A stretch of 5,746 nucleotides of DNA from Candidatus Omnitrophota bacterium (GTDB taxonomy: Bacteria > Omnitrophota > Gorgyraeia > 2-02-FULL-51-18): NCBI GenBank assembly GCA_023247955.1, contig JAHFFL010000079.1, positions 1 to 5,746 on the forward strand. The letters are read 5' to 3'. The notes under the pieces are model-generated. The model made no database searches and was not told where the DNA came from. It saw nothing but the letters and a program-made list of their open reading frames with translations. The translations under genes were made by a program, and so were the position numbers. Positions 1 to 5,746 of this stretch are shown in pieces. The first letter of the stretch is position 1. Each line of letters begins with the position of its first letter.

Positions 1-32
1 AAAGCCCCCAAGCGCAGCTGGAAACCCTCCGT

Positions 33-1709
33 TTAAATCCAGTCTTCCAGTTCCAATTGAATTGACGCAATCCCATCGGATTCCCTTAGCGAGGGACGAT
101 GGACAATGTCCCGCTGTCTTTCGGAAGAAGCATTCCAACGGCTGAAAGCCCTGAAGCCGATCGCCTCGCAGGTGTTTTGTCCGCCGGCGTCCGTCATCCA
201 ACACACCAGCGTGTCTTTGCCCCGTTTTTTGGCTTCGCCCTTCACCTTGAGCCCCTTGGAAAGAAAAAGTGGTTTTTTGTTGCCAGGACCAAAGGGCGCC
301 AACCTCTCCAAGTCTTTTAGAAATTTCAAATCGAGCTCTCCCAGCGCCAGTTCGCCTTCGATTTCGAGCGCCGCGCGAACGCTGAGCGCAGACGTCTCGA
401 GAGCTGACTGATTCACCCGCCGCCTGAACTCGTCAATATTCTCTTCGCGTATCGTCAGACCGCAGGCCTGCGCGTGGCCCCCGAAGCTCTCAAGAAGATT
501 CTCACATTTCAGCACGCAGTCAAACAGGGAGAACTGCGGAAGTGACCGGCCGGATCCTTTACCGACGCGGTCCTTCATGGAAATCACTATCGACGGTTTT
601 TGGAAACGCTCCACCAGCCGCGCGGCGACGATCCCGAGCACGCCTTCGTGCCATTGGGGGTGATGCAAAACTAAAACCGGATGCTCCGACGGACCTGAAA
701 AATCCGCCCGGACGCGCTCGACCGCCTGTTCAAAGGCCTCGGCCTCCACGCGCTGGCGCTCGCGGTTTCCGTCATCGAGTAATTTGGCCAGCCGCGCGGC
801 CGTTTCTTCGGAATCCGTGGTGAGAAGCTCGAACGCGTGTAGCGGCGATCCCATTCTTCCGGAGGCGTTGATGCGCGGGCCTAGTCCAAACGCGATGTCA
901 CGATAGCTGACATGACGCCTCGAAATCCGCGCGACCTTCATCAGCGCGGCCAGTCCCGGCCTCTTACTTCGCGACAGTTCAGGCAGGCCGTGCTTCAAAA
1001 GCACGCGGTTATCCCCGAGCACAGGCGCTAAATCCGCGACAGTCCCGAGCGCCACAAGATCCAAGCAGGCGCGCACGGATTCCAGATTTCCCAAAAGCGC
1101 CCAGGCCAGTTTAAACGCCACGCCGCAGGCGGCAAGATTGGGGTCTCCCTTTTTTTCACCGACGGCGGCGCTCAAGATCGCATAGGCCGGCGGAATTTCC
1201 CCTTTGGGCGTATGATGGTCCACGATAATCACGTCCACTCCCCGGGAGACAAGAAAGCGAATTTGCTCGACGCCGGTAATGCCGTTATCCACGGTGATCA
1301 CGAGCCCCAGACCCTTCTCCGCTAGGCGGCCCAGCGTCTCCCGATTAAGCCCATAACCCTCCTGAATACGGTGAGGGATATGCACTTCCACTTGGGCGCC
1401 CATTTTTTTCAGCGCCGGATAAAGAACCGCGCTCCCTGTCACCCCGTCAACATCGTAGTCGCCGTAAACCAAAATTTTTTCACGGTCCGCAATCGCCCGG
1501 CGGATTCTCCACACGGCCTTGTCCATGTCCTGAAAAACGAACGGGTCTTGAAGCGAACTTAAGGAAGGGTCGAGAAAATCGGAGATTTCGGAAGGCGTGT
1601 GAAGACCCCGCCGGAGAAGAATGGAGGCAATGGCCGGATGGATATCGAGCTCGGCCGCAATGCGCGAAGCGCTAGGCGCCGGGGATAGAAGCGTCCAATG
1701 GGGTTTCAT
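33..1709 (-). CDS. recJ: Single-stranded-DNA-specific exonuclease RecJ
   Basis: RecJ is a cytoplasmic 5'-3' single-strand DNA exonuclease used in recombination, RecF-pathway gap repair and mismatch or base excision repair. The 558-residue protein (E. coli RecJ is about 577) keeps the DHH-phosphoesterase motifs: DYDVDG at 84-89, VDNG with D141, DHH at 164-166 and GTVAD with D226; these acidic and His residues bind the catalytic metals. GLGPRINASGRMG lies at 275-287. The DHHA1 domain holds GSGRS (385-389) and GGHAQACG (410-417), and the last 100 or so residues form the OB-like domain ending in QLELEDW. I chose ATG at 1709, which forms TGATG with the secDF stop (1-nt overlap); a TTG at 1712 would add one residue. 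No strong Shine-Dalgarno is visible (CGGGG only), so translation probably depends on ribosomes finishing secDF. The stop is TAA at 35-33. The gene appears intact. Confidence 0.96.
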   Translation of the reverse strand: MKPHWTLLSPAPSASRIAAELDIHPAIASILLRRGLHTPSEISDFLDPSLSSLQDPFVFQDMDKAVWRIRRAIADREKILVYGDYDVDGVTGSAVLYPALKKMGAQVEVHIPHRIQEGYGLNRETLGRLAEKGLGLVITVDNGITGVEQIRFLVSRGVDVIIVDHHTPKGEIPPAYAILSAAVGEKKGDPNLAACGVAFKLAWALLGNLESVRACLDLVALGTVADLAPVLGDNRVLLKHGLPELSRSKRPGLAALMKVARISRRHVSYRDIAFGLGPRINASGRMGSPLHAFELLTTDSEETAARLAKLLDDGNRERQRVEAEAFEQAVERVRADFSGPSEHPVLVLHHPQWHEGVLGIVAARLVERFQKPSIVISMKDRVGKGSGRSLPQFSLFDCVLKCENLLESFGGHAQACGLTIREENIDEFRRRVNQSALETSALSVRAALEIEGELALGELDLKFLKDLERLAPFGPGNKKPLFLSKGLKVKGEAKKRGKDTLVCWMTDAGGQNTCEAIGFRAFSRWNASSERQRDIVHRPSLRESDGIASIQLELEDWI

Positions 1710-3913
1710 CAACCCCGTTTTTTCGAACCGGGCCAGTCCACCAGTACCGGCGCCGCAATATAAACGGTGGAGTAGGTTCCGCTGACAAGCCCCACGAGCA
1801 TCGTGAACGCGAAGTCGTTGATGACTTCGCCGCCCAAGAAATACAGCGCCACCACCACCATCAACACGGTAAACGAGGTCAGGATGGTCCGTGACATCGT
1901 AAGATTCACGCTGTTGTTGATCGCTTCCTCAAACGTCTCCTTGATGCCGCTTCTGCGGCGCTCACGGATGCGGTCGAAGATCACGATCGTGTCGTTGATC
2001 GAATATCCTAGGATGGTCAATACCGCGGCGAGCACCGTGATCGACATCTCGCGCCCGGTGAGCGCGACAAAACCGACCGCGACCAGACCGTCGTGAAAAA
2101 GCGACAGGATAGCGCCGAACGCGTAACGAAAATCAAATCGGTATACCACATAAACCCAAATCGCCAGCAGCGAGAAAATAAACGCCCACAGCGCCTTGGT
2201 CTTGAGCTCTTTGCCCACGACAGGTCCGACGTTTTCTATCCTCAGCACTTCATACGGATTATCGGCAAAATCTTTTTTGATCTTTTCGGCGATCGGCTTT
2301 TCAGAATTCAAAGGCGACCGGACAATAATTTGGTTGGTTTCGCCGACCTTTTGTATTGTCGCGGTGCCGTAACCGATCTCGGTCAAAGATTTGCGGAGTT
2401 GTTCAATGGCCGTGGGCTTCTTAAAACGGTACTCCTGCATCGACCCTCCCGAGAAGTCGACGCCGAACATACCCGGTCCGCGGCGGACAAAAGCGGTCGT
2501 GCCGACTAAGATCACCACCAGCGAGAGCGCGTAACAAAACTTTCTCACCTTTAAATAATTGAGCTTCGGCGTCTGTCTTAAAAACTGCAACATCTTAAGG
2601 TCTTTCAAACCACCCTTGGCGAGCATCAGGTCAAAGAGCGTATGGGTCACCGTGATCCCCGTGAACATGCTGGCAACGATACCGACCGCCAGCGTCAACG
2701 CAAACCCTCGGACGGGACCCGTGCCGATATAATAAAGAATGATGGCCGTGATCAGCGTCGTGAGATTGGAGTCCAAAATAGTGACAAAGGCCTTTTTGTA
2801 GCCGGCGGCCAGCGAAGCCGCCATCGGTTTGTTGAGCTGCCGTTCTTCACGGATGCGCTCAAAGATCAGGACGTTTGTGTCCACCGCCATACCGATCGTG
2901 AGCACGATGCCCGCGATGCCCGGAAGCGTCAGCGTCGCGTGAAAATAGCTGAGCGCCGCAAGCGTGATGAGAATATTTAAAAAGAGCGCGACGTTTGCGA
3001 TAACGCCGGCAAACAAATAATAAAGCGCCATGAACGCGACCACCGCCATAAAACCCCAAAGCGTCGCCCGGATGCCTTGCTGGACGGAATCTTTGCCGAG
3101 ACTCGGACCCACCGACCGTTCTTCCTCGACGATCAGCGGGGCCGGCAAAGCGCCCGCGCGCAGGACAATCGACAAATCGTTGGCCTGTTCTATCGAAAAA
3201 CGTCCCGAGATCTGGGCCTTGCCCGACGGAATCCTCTCGTTGATCACCGGCGCCGACTGCACTTTGTCATCCAATACAATCGCAAGCCGCCGACCCACTT
3301 GGGCGCCCGTAAGATCTGAAAAAATCTTGGCCCCCTCGGGATTCAAGGTCAAGCTGACGGCGGGTTCATTGTACTGAGACTCAAAATTGACTTGGGCGTC
3401 GCTGATGTCTTTGCCGGTGAGCAGCGCCTTGTCCTCGAGTAACAGCTCTCCTTCATTCTCGGCTTTGTAAAGACGATACCCTTCCGGCGTCTTTCCTTCC
3501 CTGGCTTCTTTGAGTTTGGCCTCGTCGTCTGAAACCAGTTTGAACTCCAAAAGGGCCGTGCGGCCGATCAGCTCCAGCGCCCGTTCGCGATCCGTCACGC
3601 CCGGCAACTGCAGCAAGATACGGTCAGCCCCCTGCTGTTGAATCGAGGGCTCAGACACGCCAAACTGATCAATACGGTTTCTCACGATTTCCATCGCGCG
3701 GAGCGCCGCATCCTCCGCGGCCTTGGCCGTCAACCTGGAGGTATCCACCTTGAGCACCAACTGCATTCCTCCGAGAAGGTCAAGACCGAGTTTGATCTTC
3801 CCCTGTTTTGGCCCGGAGCCATCGGGATCGATCGGAGGGACCGCATAATAAAGGGAAATCGCGACCACCGCGGCAATCAGCGGGACGCGCCATTTCATAC
3901 CCTGAGTCGTCAT
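1709..3913 (-). CDS. secDF: Fused protein translocase subunit SecDF
   Basis: SecDF is an RND-family inner-membrane protein that uses the proton gradient to pull preproteins outward through SecYEG after SecA has started export. This 734-residue chain carries both halves, matching the length of Thermus SecDF (about 735). Expected order: TM1 (about 7-25), LGLDLLGG motif (42-49), large periplasmic P1 domain (about 35-265), SecD TM2-6 (about 283-428), a cytoplasmic linker, TM7 (459-476), periplasmic P4 domain (about 479-565) with the SecF motif FGVDFSGG (483-490), then TM8-12 (574-725). Proton-path residues are in place: D345 in GMAVDTNVLIFERIREE, D641 in GYSINDTIVIFDRIRE, and R675, corresponding to Thermus D340, D637 and R671 from memory. 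The ATG at 3913 has Shine-Dalgarno GAGGTG at 3924-3919 with 5-nt spacing, inside a strong hairpin. The stop overlaps recJ by one base. No frameshift is seen at the D/F junction. Confidence 0.97.
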   Translation of the reverse strand: MTTQGMKWRVPLIAAVVAISLYYAVPPIDPDGSGPKQGKIKLGLDLLGGMQLVLKVDTSRLTAKAAEDAALRAMEIVRNRIDQFGVSEPSIQQQGADRILLQLPGVTDRERALELIGRTALLEFKLVSDDEAKLKEAREGKTPEGYRLYKAENEGELLLEDKALLTGKDISDAQVNFESQYNEPAVSLTLNPEGAKIFSDLTGAQVGRRLAIVLDDKVQSAPVINERIPSGKAQISGRFSIEQANDLSIVLRAGALPAPLIVEEERSVGPSLGKDSVQQGIRATLWGFMAVVAFMALYYLFAGVIANVALFLNILITLAALSYFHATLTLPGIAGIVLTIGMAVDTNVLIFERIREERQLNKPMAASLAAGYKKAFVTILDSNLTTLITAIILYYIGTGPVRGFALTLAVGIVASMFTGITVTHTLFDLMLAKGGLKDLKMLQFLRQTPKLNYLKVRKFCYALSLVVILVGTTAFVRRGPGMFGVDFSGGSMQEYRFKKPTAIEQLRKSLTEIGYGTATIQKVGETNQIIVRSPLNSEKPIAEKIKKDFADNPYEVLRIENVGPVVGKELKTKALWAFIFSLLAIWVYVVYRFDFRYAFGAILSLFHDGLVAVGFVALTGREMSITVLAAVLTILGYSINDTIVIFDRIRERRRSGIKETFEEAINNSVNLTMSRTILTSFTVLMVVVALYFLGGEVINDFAFTMLVGLVSGTYSTVYIAAPVLVDWPGSKKRG

Positions 3914-3957
3914 CCCACCACCTCTTTTACGCCGCTTTGACCAGAAGGTGGTGGGAT
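3912..3957 (-). promoter_or_regulatory. Hairpin masking the secDF ribosome-binding site
   Basis: ATCCCACCACCT at 3912-3923 and AGGTGGTGGGAT at 3946-3957 are perfect 12-bp reverse complements (7 G-C, 5 A-T pairs) around a 22-nt loop (3924-3945). In the minus-strand mRNA the upstream arm starts at the last base of the yajC UGA and the downstream arm contains most of the secDF Shine-Dalgarno (5 of 6 bases of GAGGUG) plus the A and U of its AUG. Seen directly: the repeat and its placement. Inferred: the hairpin blocks secDF initiation until a ribosome ending yajC covers the upstream arm. There is no U-tract after the stem, so it is not an intrinsic terminator. Confidence 0.8.
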
Positions 3958-4241
3958 CATTGCCTACTTTTCGTCACTTGGACGATCGAGGATTTCTCGA
4001 TTTCCACTTTCACGTTGTCGGCGATACGGATGGTGGCCGTCTTCTCGCCGACGGAAATCACGGTCGCGTGAAGCCCCCCGACCGTAATCACCTCGTCATT
4101 CTTATCAAGCTTAGCAACCATGTTCGCATGTTCTTTCTTCTGTTTTTGCTGGGGCCGGATGATCACAAAATACATGAAACCGACCATGAAAACCAAAAAA
4201 ACCACTTGTGGCTGTAAAAAAACCGGAGGCTCCCCGCTCAT
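3957..4241 (-). CDS. yajC: Sec translocon accessory protein YajC
   Basis: YajC is a small single-pass inner-membrane protein that associates with SecDF-YidC at the SecYEG translocon; it is non-essential in E. coli and its exact role is unsettled. The 94-residue protein (family about 85-115) has a short polar N-terminus, one hydrophobic segment at about 12-28, the family hallmark RPQQKQKKEH at 29-38 just after the membrane, and the conserved cytoplasmic stretch NDEVITVGGLHATV at 48-61 followed by a beta-rich tail. The ATG at 4241 overlaps the tgt stop as ATGA, and AGGAG at 4253-4249 lies 7 nt upstream, so this start is well supported. The stop codon (3959-3957) contributes its last base to the hairpin before secDF, which makes yajC translation a likely control of secDF. 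The last residues (VTKSRQ) do not resemble a known arrest peptide. Confidence 0.95.
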   Translation of the reverse strand: MSGEPPVFLQPQVVFLVFMVGFMYFVIIRPQQKQKKEHANMVAKLDKNDEVITVGGLHATVISVGEKTATIRIADNVKVEIEKSSIVQVTKSRQ

Positions 4242-5395
4242 TCTTTATCTCCTGTACTGACTTGCGTGAACCGACGCTCAAAATCCCGACGAAACTCGAT
4301 GAAGCGGTCTTCTTCGATGCTCCGCCTCATAGACCCGAGTAATTGTATAAAAAATGTGAGGTTGTGTAAAGAAGCAAGTCTTCCCGCCAGATGCTCTCCC
4401 GCATTAAAAAGATGCCGAAGATACGATCGCGTGTGCGTGCGACAGGTATAACAGGGGCATTTTTCATCGATCGGCGTAAAATCCCGGATATACGACGCCC
4501 CCCGCAGCAAAAGCGTGCCATCCGGCGTAAACACCGTCGCGTTCCTGCCATTACGCGTAGGCACCACGCAGTCGAACATGTCCACTCCCTGCGATACCGC
4601 CTCCAACAAATCCAACGGCATGCCTACTCCCATGAGATACCTCGGCTTATCCTCAGGCAAAAGTGGCAGTGTCTGGCGCAACGTCTCGACCATCAGCTCA
4701 TTGGGCTCACCGACGCTCAGACCCCCAATCGCGTAACCCGGAAAATCCATGTCGACCAGTTCGCGCGCCGCCTGTTTTCTTAACTCAGCAAACGTCGCCC
4801 CCTGAACAATTCCAAATAAAATTCCGCTCACCCTCTCGGGCGTTTTTTCCCCTCCATCCAGCCACGCTTTTTTGCTGCGCATCGCCCACTGGGCTGTCAA
4901 CTCCAGTGATTTTTGGGCTTCCGCGTATTCCACCGGATATTTCACGCACTCATCCAACGGCATCAAAATATCGCTGCCCAAAGAACACTGGATGCGCACC
5001 ACATCTTCCGGCGTCAAAAAATGCCGAGAACCGTCAATATGCGACTGAAACTCCACCCCTTCCGGCCGGACCTTGTTCAGTTTCGCGAGACTGAAGATCT
5101 GAAAACCGCCCGAATCTGTCAAAATGGGTTTATTCCAATTCATGAAGGAATGCAGTCCACCCGCCTCTTTAATCACCTCTTCGCCAGGGCGAAGATATAA
5201 ATGGTAAGTATTGGCTAGCACGATCTGCGCGCCCGCCTCAAAAAGCTCCTGATTCGCAATAGTTTTGACGCTGGCTTGAGTGCCCACCGGCATAAAAACA
5301 GGGGTATGTATCTCTCCCCGGGACGTGCGCAAAACTCCTGCCCGAGCACGAGTGCGCGTATCTTTATGTTGAATTTTAAATAAACTGCTATTCAT
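4238..5395 (-). CDS. tgt: Queuine tRNA-ribosyltransferase (tRNA-guanine transglycosylase)
   Basis: Bacterial Tgt swaps guanine-34 of GUN-anticodon tRNAs (Asp, Asn, His, Tyr) for preQ1, a late step of queuosine synthesis in the cytoplasm. The 385-residue protein is a full-length TIM-barrel enzyme (family about 370-390). Visible signatures are DSGGFQ at 94-99 (D94 is the general acid/base), the substrate-pocket loop SDILMPLDEC (141-150), VQGA (197-200), GGLSVGE (224-230), and DMFDCVVPTRNGRN (272-285) with D275 the expected nucleophile. Zinc ligands C313, C315, C318 and H344 have the same spacing as in E. coli. VQGA replaces the commoner VQGG, a position I believe varies in the family. ATG at 5395 has AGGGG at 5406-5402, 6 nt upstream. 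It is the first gene of the operon; queA, often its upstream neighbour, is absent, and a divergent gene lies there instead. It overlaps yajC by 4 nt. Confidence 0.96.
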   Translation of the reverse strand: MNSSLFKIQHKDTRTRARAGVLRTSRGEIHTPVFMPVGTQASVKTIANQELFEAGAQIVLANTYHLYLRPGEEVIKEAGGLHSFMNWNKPILTDSGGFQIFSLAKLNKVRPEGVEFQSHIDGSRHFLTPEDVVRIQCSLGSDILMPLDECVKYPVEYAEAQKSLELTAQWAMRSKKAWLDGGEKTPERVSGILFGIVQGATFAELRKQAARELVDMDFPGYAIGGLSVGEPNELMVETLRQTLPLLPEDKPRYLMGVGMPLDLLEAVSQGVDMFDCVVPTRNGRNATVFTPDGTLLLRGASYIRDFTPIDEKCPCYTCRTHTRSYLRHLFNAGEHLAGRLASLHNLTFFIQLLGSMRRSIEEDRFIEFRRDFERRFTQVSTGDKE

Positions 5396-5470
5396 TATGA
5401 GCCCCTACTTTATTTAGCCAAATAGAATCTGTCAACACCATTTACTCAAATAGGATATGAACATCCAGTG

Positions 5471-5498
5471 GTTATAGTTAATAAACAAAAAACTTTAA
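5471..5498 (-). promoter_or_regulatory. Candidate promoter for the tgt operon
   Basis: Reading the minus strand, TATAAC (5476-5471) matches five of six bases of the sigma-70 -10 consensus. TTAAAG (5498-5493) lies 16 nt upstream as a poor -35 (three of six). A start near 5464 would give a leader of about 70 nt that includes the tgt Shine-Dalgarno. The surrounding DNA is AT-rich, so chance matches are likely. A perfect TTGACA at 5435-5430 is the competing -35, but it would start transcription too close to the tgt ATG. Confidence 0.27.
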
Positions 5499-5529
5499 TT
5501 ATTTACTCTGCTTTTTTCAGCCTATCAGG

Positions 5530-5563
5530 TATACTTCTATTAAGGACTTTTAATAAGTAATAG
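5530..5563 (+). promoter_or_regulatory. Candidate -10 box with overlapping AT-rich dyad
   Basis: TATACT at 5530-5535 matches five of six bases of the -10 consensus and would start transcription near 5542, leaving a leader of about 45 nt before the ATG at 5586. No good -35 is found 16-18 nt upstream, so an activator or another sigma factor is possible. The box overlaps an imperfect dyad: TACTTCTATTA (5532-5542) against TAATAAGTA (5551-5559), nine pairs with a 2-nt bulge and an 8-nt centre. CTATTA (5537-5542) can alternatively pair with TAATAG (5558-5563). Because much of the left arm lies upstream of the inferred transcript start, an operator is more likely than an RNA hairpin. Confidence 0.3.
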
Positions 5564-5585
5564 GAGAGCTTTTAACTACTTATTT

Positions 5586-5746
5586 ATGCCCTCTCTAAAG
5601 CTAAAAAACTTGAAAAAAATCCTCGCGCTTTCGTTGGTGATTGGCTTTGGCCTCCAAAGCAGCGTAGGGGCTTTTACCCCTTTCTCCGAAAGCAAAAAAA
5701 CCGCCAAACTGAAAGAAACTGAAAAAACCGTTGACCAAGTTCAGGA
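5586..5746 (+). CDS. Probable Sec-exported protein, N-terminal fragment
   Basis: An open frame runs from ATG at 5586 to the window edge (53 complete codons, no stop), so the gene continues beyond. The product starts with a textbook signal peptide: a basic n-region with K5, K7, K10 and K11, a hydrophobic core at about 12-23 (ILALSLVIGFGL) and a small-residue c-region ending SVGA, giving likely signal peptidase I cleavage after A29. No lipobox cysteine is present. The visible mature part is polar and Lys/Glu-rich (SESKKTAKLKETEKTVDQVQ at 34-53), compatible with a helix or coiled coil; I recognise no family. AGGAGAG at 5562-5568 is the only Shine-Dalgarno-like site, but it ends 17 nt before the ATG, longer than usual, and no in-frame start lies closer to it. 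The gene is divergent from the tgt operon and probably separately controlled. Function unknown; export is well supported by the sequence. Confidence 0.75.
   Translation, partial: MPSLKLKNLKKILALSLVIGFGLQSSVGAFTPFSESKKTAKLKETEKTVDQVQ

Larger units (their letters stand above)
5396..5585. other. AT-rich divergent intergenic region
   Basis: This 190-bp stretch separates divergent tgt and the exported-protein gene and must hold promoters for both directions. About 30% of bases in 5401-5580 are G or C by hand count, clearly lower than the flanking operon. I find no ORF with a convincing start and ribosome site, no tRNA-like fold and no intrinsic terminator. An 8-bp direct repeat, ATTTACTC, occurs at 5440-5447 and 5501-5508; in DNA this AT-rich it may be chance. 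Confidence 0.8.

Noticed and set aside
1..32. GGAGGG on the minus strand (30-25) just past the recJ stop, with TTG at 11-9 as a possible start of a further operon gene.
   Set aside because: The spacing is 13 nt and only about three codons remain in the window, so no gene can be supported.
2859..3059. A 66-codon open frame on the minus strand inside secDF, plus many plus-strand open frames across the operon.
   Set aside because: They overlap strongly conserved secDF, recJ and tgt codons, lack family signatures and ribosome sites, and read as low-complexity Arg-rich shadow translations.
3912..3957. The yajC-secDF inverted repeat as an intrinsic terminator.
   Set aside because: In the transcript direction the stem is followed by GACGACTCAGG, with no U-tract, and the loop is long (22 nt). 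Its fit to the ribosome site explains it better.
4796..4801. VQGA in Tgt in place of the common VQGG as a sign of lost activity.
   Set aside because: From memory the second Gly is not invariant (Zymomonas Tgt has a Ser there), and the nucleophile, acid/base and zinc ligands are all present.
5400..5672. The 9-mer AGCCCCTAC at 5400-5408 and its reverse complement at 5664-5672 as a regulatory pair.
   Set aside because: A single 9-bp match is expected fairly often by chance in a region this size, and the second copy lies within coding sequence.
5666..5684. AGGGG-CTTTTA-CCCCT short hairpin followed by TTT, resembling a terminator on the plus strand.
   Set aside because: It lies inside the exported protein's signal-cleavage region in an open frame, has only a 5-bp stem and only a short T-run.

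Overview
The window is a piece of a bacterial chromosome. A compact four-gene operon is read leftward on the minus strand: tgt (queuosine tRNA modification), yajC (Sec accessory subunit), a single-chain secDF (Sec export motor) and recJ (single-strand DNA exonuclease). A short AT-rich divergent intergenic region separates it from the first 53 codons of a rightward gene for a probable Sec-exported protein, which runs off the right edge. All four operon proteins look full length and keep their family signature residues. No RNA genes, insertion sequences, CRISPR arrays or prophage traits are visible.

The tgt-yajC-sec gene order is widespread in bacteria. A fused SecDF directly followed by recJ is less typical of the classical proteobacterial layout (queA-tgt-yajC-secD-secF) and recalls lineages with single-chain SecDF such as Bacillus, Thermus and several uncultured phyla. 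The coding part appears a little above half G+C by eye, while 5401-5580 is only about 30% G+C by hand count. I cannot name the organism: these are housekeeping genes and no taxon-specific marker is present.

Layout in transcription order on the minus strand: a promoter region somewhere in 5396-5585; tgt 5395-4238; yajC 4241-3957, overlapping tgt by 4 nt (ATGA); a 43-nt gap; secDF 3913-1709; recJ 1709-33, overlapping secDF by 1 nt (TGATG). Bases 1-32 lie beyond recJ and show no assignable gene. The genes overlap everywhere except between yajC and secDF. That gap is filled by a perfect 12-bp inverted repeat whose RNA hairpin would bury the secDF Shine-Dalgarno sequence and the first two bases of its AUG, while its upstream arm begins inside the yajC stop codon. 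A ribosome terminating on yajC should open it. This looks like a translational-coupling switch between two Sec accessory genes and is the most interesting element here.

YajC and SecDF work together at the SecYEG translocon. Tgt and RecJ are unrelated in function and share the transcript through conserved neighbourhood. The divergent gene's product carries an N-terminal signal peptide, so it would itself be a client of the Sec pathway.
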